This document shows positions 59,664 through 64,000 of a DNA stretch of 64,000 nucleotides, piece by piece. Origin of the DNA: Laburnicola sp. R22_1. Taxonomy: Eukaryota; Ascomycota; Dothideomycetes; Pleosporales; Didymosphaeriaceae. The first letter of the stretch is position 1. Each line of letters opens with the position of its first letter. The translations under genes and the position numbers were made by a program. The notes under the pieces were generated by a model. The model did no database searches. It saw only the letters and a program-made list of their open reading frames with translations, and was not told the origin of the DNA. Location: positions 1,426,001 through 1,490,000 of the forward strand of contig JACONQ010000001.1 in assembly GCA_014281115.1 (NCBI GenBank), written 5' to 3'.

Positions 59664-60209
59664 TTACAAGAAAGCAACGAGGGCGCCGGCGATGGCAAGC
59701 ATGGAGAGACCAGCCTTTCCAGCGGCACCGACGAACTCAGGCGGGCTGGTGGGAGAGGGGTTTCCAGGGGTGTAGGCGCCAGTGCCAGCAGGAGGAGGGG
59801 GCATGCCAGTACCAACAGGGTAGGAGGGCTTCTCAACGGGGTGAGTGTAGACGGGGCCCTCCGGGACCTTGGTGGGGTAGGCAGGGGTTTCAGGGGCAAC
59901 CGGGACGGGAGTGTACTCTTCCGCGGGCTTGGAGACCGGGTAGGAGAAGGTCAAGGTGGTGGTCTCGCTACCAGTGTAGGTGTAGGTGTGGCTGGGGCCG
60001 ACGGGGATCTTGGTCGGGCCGGCGCACTCAACAGTGGTGGCCTCGTAGCCGGGCTTGCTGACGGGCTCCGTGTTCATGGAGTATTCGGCAGAGCTGACGG
60101 CAGTGCTGTAGACCGGGACCTCAACAGAGGTGGTGTTGTAGACCGGAGGAGCGACGTCGTACTGAGCGGCGGCGACAGCCACGAAGGCAGCGATGGCGAA
60201 GGACTTCAT
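59664..60209 (-). CDS. Small GPI-anchored, Pro/Thr/Tyr-rich cell-wall protein
   Basis: A single exon of 181 residues. A signal peptide (MKSFAIAAFVAVAAAQ, residues 1-16) is followed by a Pro/Thr/Ser/Tyr/Val-rich body with repeated PVSKP, PVxxP and YPT motifs. One sequon (NTTS) is present and there is a single cysteine (VECAG). The end has a small-residue omega-site region (VGAAGKAG) and a hydrophobic tail (LSMLAIAGALVAFL) typical of GPI addition. It is probably a structural wall or plasma-membrane protein. I cannot place it in a named family. A TATA box (TATAAAA) sits about 150 bp upstream, which fits high or regulated expression. Confidence 0.8.
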   Translation of the reverse strand: MKSFAIAAFVAVAAAQYDVAPPVYNTTSVEVPVYSTAVSSAEYSMNTEPVSKPGYEATTVECAGPTKIPVGPSHTYTYTGSETTTLTFSYPVSKPAEEYTPVPVAPETPAYPTKVPEGPVYTHPVEKPSYPVGTGMPPPPAGTGAYTPGNPSPTSPPEFVGAAGKAGLSMLAIAGALVAFL

Positions 60210-61746
60210 TTTGATTGTGGGGGTGGGTATTATTACGCGGTGGTATTAAGTATAGGTCGAGGAGGTCGTTGAAAACGAATGTAATCGGTGAGACTGGTGT
60301 ATTAAGTAAGTATAGCGAGTGTGTGGTGAGGAAAGAAAGTCTGCAGAGGGCGCGATGGCATTTTATATCCACGGCTCACAACGGCGCTGACTTAGCCTGT
60401 CAAGGCGTCCGACAGGGAAGCTGCTCGCATGGTTGCATTCGTTTGGCAGCACCCGGGGCCCTTGGCCATGAGAGTGGCGTTCATGGCAGATGAGTCGGGC
60501 GATACGGGAAAGGGGCATGATAGCCGCTACCAGGGGGCCGGTAGCTTGTTTATTGATAGAGCGTTGACAGGGGCCATGTTGTGTCGGTAGCTGAATGTCT
60601 CGGCCTGAGGCCGTTGGGCTGGAGTTGTGTTTACAGTAGTGCCAAAGTTGTGCAGTCAGGGGCTGTGTGCACAACTACCAACTGGCCAAAAGGAGCGAAG
60701 GTAATGGTATACCGTCCGACAAAATTTCCCTCTGTGCGCCTATGGTGGAGCCAGACCCGAGCAAGATGCAATGCGGAAAGTGGTGCGAGTCATGACAAGA
60801 TTTCGTCGCGGGTCGGTGATTCTTTCTGTTCTGGATCGAATGCAGCCCGCTAACTGGAGAGTCGAGACCCGTGACTCCATACTGTAGATTTTGTGCAAGC
60901 AAACGGGTTCCTGCATCTGGACCACACACTAGACGCCGCGTGCAGTCGGCCCAGCCGCACGCCCAATGAGCCGGTCAGGGCTGCTCTCCACCAAGCAGAG
61001 ATATTAGTATGCGCGCAGACGTGAGAAACGGCGGGTACAGATGAGCATTCTGGCTTGTTGGCCGCTTGATGAGGCACCGGTAGTATGCTGCGTCTCCGGG
61101 GATGAGAAGCTCCGTGATAGCTTTTCGGTATTGCTTGCCTTGTCTGTCGCCAACTCGGGGCCGGCTAAAGTTGGGCGCGTAGAATTCTCCAGAGTCCAGA
61201 TGCCTCCCGTGGCCCTAGCGGCGCACCCATGGCCCACGGGGCGTGATTGAGTTCATGCAATGCCAACGTCCGCCTTGGCTTGCTGGTGGCTTGCTGGCGA
61301 GGCCGACGGCCAAAGACGCGTCGCGTGCACGTTGGGAATCCAGCACGCTGCCGGAGAACTGGTGCTGGTGCTGTGCTTGGCCATAGTGGACGTCAAAGTC
61401 GGCGATGTGAGAGCATGAGAATGAACAGGACAGAGTGTATGACTCGGAGCCGTGGTTGATGGCCGTGGTGGAGGCAAACCGTCATGTATGTCGCAGTCGC
61501 ACCTGCCGGGAGACGAATGGGGAAGTGACGTGGGCGCGGAGACCCTCACTCCACCCTCACAGCTCACAGTTCACAAAGCCGCAGTAGAAGGACGACACTG
61601 CGCAACAGCGTCTCTACCAAAGTCCACCCTCTTCTATGCTCAACCCTCCACGCCAGCGGTTCGAAGGCGCAGGCTTTCGACAATTGACTTTTCTCACTTT
61701 GTAGCCGTACGCCACACAGCAAAACCGGCGTGCCGGCCTGCACGTT
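60210..61746. other. Intergenic, divergent promoters
   Basis: 1.54 kb between the start codons of the GPI protein (-) and the first SET-domain gene (+). It contains the GPI gene's TATA box. No supported gene is present. Confidence 0.5.
60361..60367 (-). promoter_or_regulatory. TATA box of the GPI-protein gene
   Basis: TATAAAA on the minus strand, about 152 bp before the ATG at 60209. Confidence 0.5.
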
Positions 61747-62382
61747 ATGCAAGCGAGACGGAGGGGCACCTCATCACACGCAAACGGTCCTGGACTTCCT
61801 AAGGGTTGGCCGTCCGAGCTTCTCTACCTGCGCTCACCATGCTACTCCAAACACATTACCAAGGATGCCATGGCCACGTTGATCTGTGCAAAGTCTGATT
61901 TACTAGCCAACGAACACGTGCGCACTACTATCGTTCCCTATTCAAACGTAAAAACCACCCCTATAACAGATGTTTCCCACCCTGCGAACGGCCAATACGG
62001 ACTGTTCGCGACCCAAAGTCTAGCTCCGGGCACGTTCATCTTGCCTTACTTAGGCTACGTGCATGAGCAATCCGAGACTGATGATTCCTCTGATTACGAC
62101 CTCTCCTTGGATCGTGAACACGACATTGGTGTGGATGCGTCTAAGATGGGAAATGAAGCAAGATTCATCAACGACTACAGAGGCGTGTCAAACGGCCCAA
62201 ATGCAGAGTTTCGCGACGCATATATCGATCTAGGCAATGGAAAAGTGGAGAAGAGGATGGCGGTATTTGTTTTGAGTGCTGGGAAGAGTGGCAAGAGAGC
62301 AAAAGGCATTGTTAAAGGTGAAGAGATTCTCGTCAGTTATGGGAAGGGATTCTGGAGTGAGCGGACGACAACGCAAAGTTGA
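61747..62382 (+). CDS. Small SET-domain protein (putative protein-lysine methyltransferase)
   Basis: 211 residues from the ATG at 61747; a spliced upstream exon cannot be excluded. The SET core covers about residues 75-205: GQYGLFATQSLAPGTFILPY, then MGNEARFINDYRG in the position of the NxxHSC/RFxNH motif, and GEEILVSYGKGFW in the position of the GEExxxDY motif. The Asn of RFIN is kept, but the usual His-Ser-Cys is Asp-Tyr-Arg, so activity is uncertain. There is no pre- or post-SET cysteine cluster. It faces a second SET-domain gene at the window end. Confidence 0.72.
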   Translation: MQARRRGTSSHANGPGLPKGWPSELLYLRSPCYSKHITKDAMATLICAKSDLLANEHVRTTIVPYSNVKTTPITDVSHPANGQYGLFATQSLAPGTFILPYLGYVHEQSETDDSSDYDLSLDREHDIGVDASKMGNEARFINDYRGVSNGPNAEFRDAYIDLGNGKVEKRMAVFVLSAGKSGKRAKGIVKGEEILVSYGKGFWSERTTTQS

Positions 62383-63213
62383 GGAACGAACCGACTTCCC
62401 GTAGGACGATGTCTGCGAGCTCAACACATCTGATCGATGCCTGGCACGAGATGCGTTTGTGTAGCATCAGCTACGGTCGTCTGGCCTTTTAGCACGACAA
62501 GCCTTCTGGGTCCATAAAAGGATTGCGACACGGCACGCCCTCATTTTGAGATGTCATATCCACACCGCTGTTGCTCGGATACACTATAGCAATATGATGC
62601 TGGTACTTTTTGGCAGCCTTCGTGCGGCTTTCACGTTCGTATGCCTCCTTATAACTACCTTGATCGCGCTCATTCTGAAGCGCTTGGAGGCCAAGACGAA
62701 CACCGTCGATCTACGGTTGCTTCATTTACAGGCAGCATTACAGCGCAGCCTTAGCTCTCCCGACGACATAATTATGGAAGCCGTAGTCGGTAGCGATAAC
62801 GGCAGTAACGACAGCTACGGAAGACGACAAGCCTCTTCCATTAGCACTGCTTGGTGTGCATGTGGTCATCGATAGCAAGGACCTCCTAGGCGGCGGAGCT
62901 TGAGGCGGTCGAAAGGAACGATGGGAGGGGGTTGTAAGTGAACCACAATTATGATTGGTCGTTGGCGAAGACATGGTTGGGGATGTGAACAGAAATGGGA
63001 GAGGGGACAAGGGGTATACAATTTTTGCACTATACTCAAGAGCTGTCCGAAAGTCTCCTGCTGAACAAAAGACAAAAGAGACAAAAGCAAGGTGCAACTA
63101 ACGTGTACATCGGGTATTAGATTCTGAACGCCTTTTCATTGAGTGACTTCCTCTTGCATCTTCAAATTTCGACCGCTCGACTATCCACTCTGATTTCCAA
63201 GGTTACTGCTGAG
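62383..63213. other. Intergenic, convergent
   Basis: 831 bp between the two SET-domain genes. Small open frames (62546-62875 plus, 63097-62738 minus) overlap antiparallel. Neither has supporting features. Confidence 0.45.
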
Positions 63214-64000
63214 TCACGTCGAACCTTTCAGTTGCGCCTCCCATTTTTCAATAAACATCCTCGTCAACTCATGCATCTCCAAAGTCCAAGGGCTCTGCGC
63301 ATCCTCCATAACCCTTCTCTTATACCCTTCATTCGCCCACACAGACGCTTTCTCCCAGTTGCCCACTCTTGCATGACTAATCGCTACGATCCTGTAGGTC
63401 ATCGCGTAATAGTCTGCCAGTCCTTCCTTTTGCACCAGGTTTGCGAGTTGCAGACTCGATTCTGCATTCTTACGCGCTTTGCGAAGAGAGGAAGGGTGAG
63501 TTGGTGTTGTTAGGTTCATCTGGGAAGAGAACGCTTGAATGGCTTGATTGATATCCGCACGGGCTTCATCTGAACGATGTACATCGTCCGGATGCTGCGA
63601 GCAAGCTGAGCATCTGCAGATGAAGCCGTAACGCGCCAGTTTCTTACGGCGCTCTTCGCGGGCTAACAGCAGCGAGATGAAGGATACAAAGATCTCTTCG
63701 CCCTCCTCGATCTCCCGCGTGGCGTAGACGAACTGCTTCTGCAGCTTCGCGTTCCAGTAATACCCGGCGTTCGGACGGCAGGAATGATTGATCCTTGCGA
63801 TTCTGGGGAAGAGACTGATTTCCGAGCCGGTGTTGTATGCGTTATTTCGAAAGATTAAGCCTAGCACATCTAAATCGGTGCCGTATCGCTCGATATCGTG
63901 TGGCGAGACGAAGTATGTCAACCGGCTCACTTCTTGCTGTTGGGCCGGGGAGAGAAGCTCATATTCTGCGCGCACGAGCTCGGAGATGGCAGCCATGGGA
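63214..64000 (-). CDS. SET-domain protein (SMYD/SET5-like), partial at window edge
   Basis: The 3' end of a gene is read from the window edge to the TGA at 63214. The last 260 residues are seen and the frame is still open at the edge, so the N-terminus lies outside. The SET C-terminal half has LIFRNNAYNT, RIARINHSCRPNAGYYWN (the catalytic-pocket NHSC motif), VYATREIEEGEEIFVSF and a post-SET-like CRCSAC. A helical tail (QLANLVQKEGLADYYAMTYR) resembles the C-terminal TPR-like region of SMYD proteins. The first Met in this piece (63996) is unlikely to be the true start because SET domains begin earlier. Confidence 0.85.
   Translation of the reverse strand, partial: PMAAISELVRAEYELLSPAQQQEVSRLTYFVSPHDIERYGTDLDVLGLIFRNNAYNTGSEISLFPRIARINHSCRPNAGYYWNAKLQKQFVYATREIEEGEEIFVSFISLLLAREERRKKLARYGFICRCSACSQHPDDVHRSDEARADINQAIQAFSSQMNLTTPTHPSSLRKARKNAESSLQLANLVQKEGLADYYAMTYRIVAISHARVGNWEKASVWANEGYKRRVMEDAQSPWTLEMHELTRMFIEKWEAQLKGST

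Noticed and set aside
62546..63097. Two antiparallel small ORFs (109 and 119 codons), one with a hydrophobic segment
   Set aside because: They overlap each other, have no conserved motif, and lie in the 3' regions of converging genes.

Overview
This is nuclear DNA of a filamentous ascomycete (Pezizomycotina). A Dothideomycete is my best guess, at low confidence. The grounds are: short introns of about 50-60 nt with GTAAGT/GTATGT-like donors and CTAAC/CTGAC branch sites; single-copy fungal genes such as a Bli-3-type flavoprotein, ATG26 and DASH Spc34; and transposons carrying in-frame stop codons of the kind left by repeat-induced point mutation (RIP). Nearly all genes had to be assembled from several exons by eye. 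Exon coordinates are given in each entry. In most cases the reading frame closes across every junction, which is the main check available here.

Layout. 0.2-6 kb: a SURF6/Rrp14 ribosome-biogenesis gene, a head-to-head pair for the complex I 23-kDa iron-sulfur subunit and the mitochondrial acyl carrier protein (itself a complex I subunit), then VPS74. 7-18 kb: SNF5, a secreted-type endonuclease/exonuclease/phosphatase protein, an EBP1/PA2G4-like protein, and a double-PHD Rco1-like protein. 19-29 kb: cytosolic asparaginyl-tRNA synthetase with a Gcn4/CPC1-type site upstream, a divergent pair SRP14/NOM1(SGD1), and the vacuolar aspartic protease PEP4. 29-42.5 kb: sterol glucosyltransferase ATG26, CTD phosphatase FCP1, an ankyrin protein, and a divergent pair RPN3/SPC34. 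42.7-50.5 kb: a decayed bli-3-like gene, a divergent pair BFR1/HEM4, a conserved acidic protein, and an SDR oxidoreductase. 50.7-58.2 kb: an island of four Fot1/pogo-type DNA transposons. 58-64 kb: gene-poor DNA with a GPI-anchored wall protein and two SET-domain genes facing each other, the last cut by the window edge.

Most genes are housekeeping and many are arranged in divergent pairs with 240-400 bp between starts. There is no biosynthetic cluster, CRISPR array or recognisable tRNA.

The most unusual region is the transposon island. Each of the four elements is flanked by its own TA duplication. Removing all four and their duplications in silico leaves one perfect 30-bp palindrome whose arms match the inverted-repeat tip of the first element. 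The four insertions therefore lie at four TA steps inside 30 bp. Three elements keep a full-length frame interrupted only by stop codons (RIP-like). The fourth has no premature stops but three single-base losses and an Asn in place of its first catalytic Asp. Other points of note are an ankyrin gene whose start codon appears to be split by an intron and to overlap a uORF stop, two stop-free introns whose lengths are multiples of three, an 18-nt micro-exon in the acyl carrier protein gene, and a bli-3-like pseudogene with three frame breaks.
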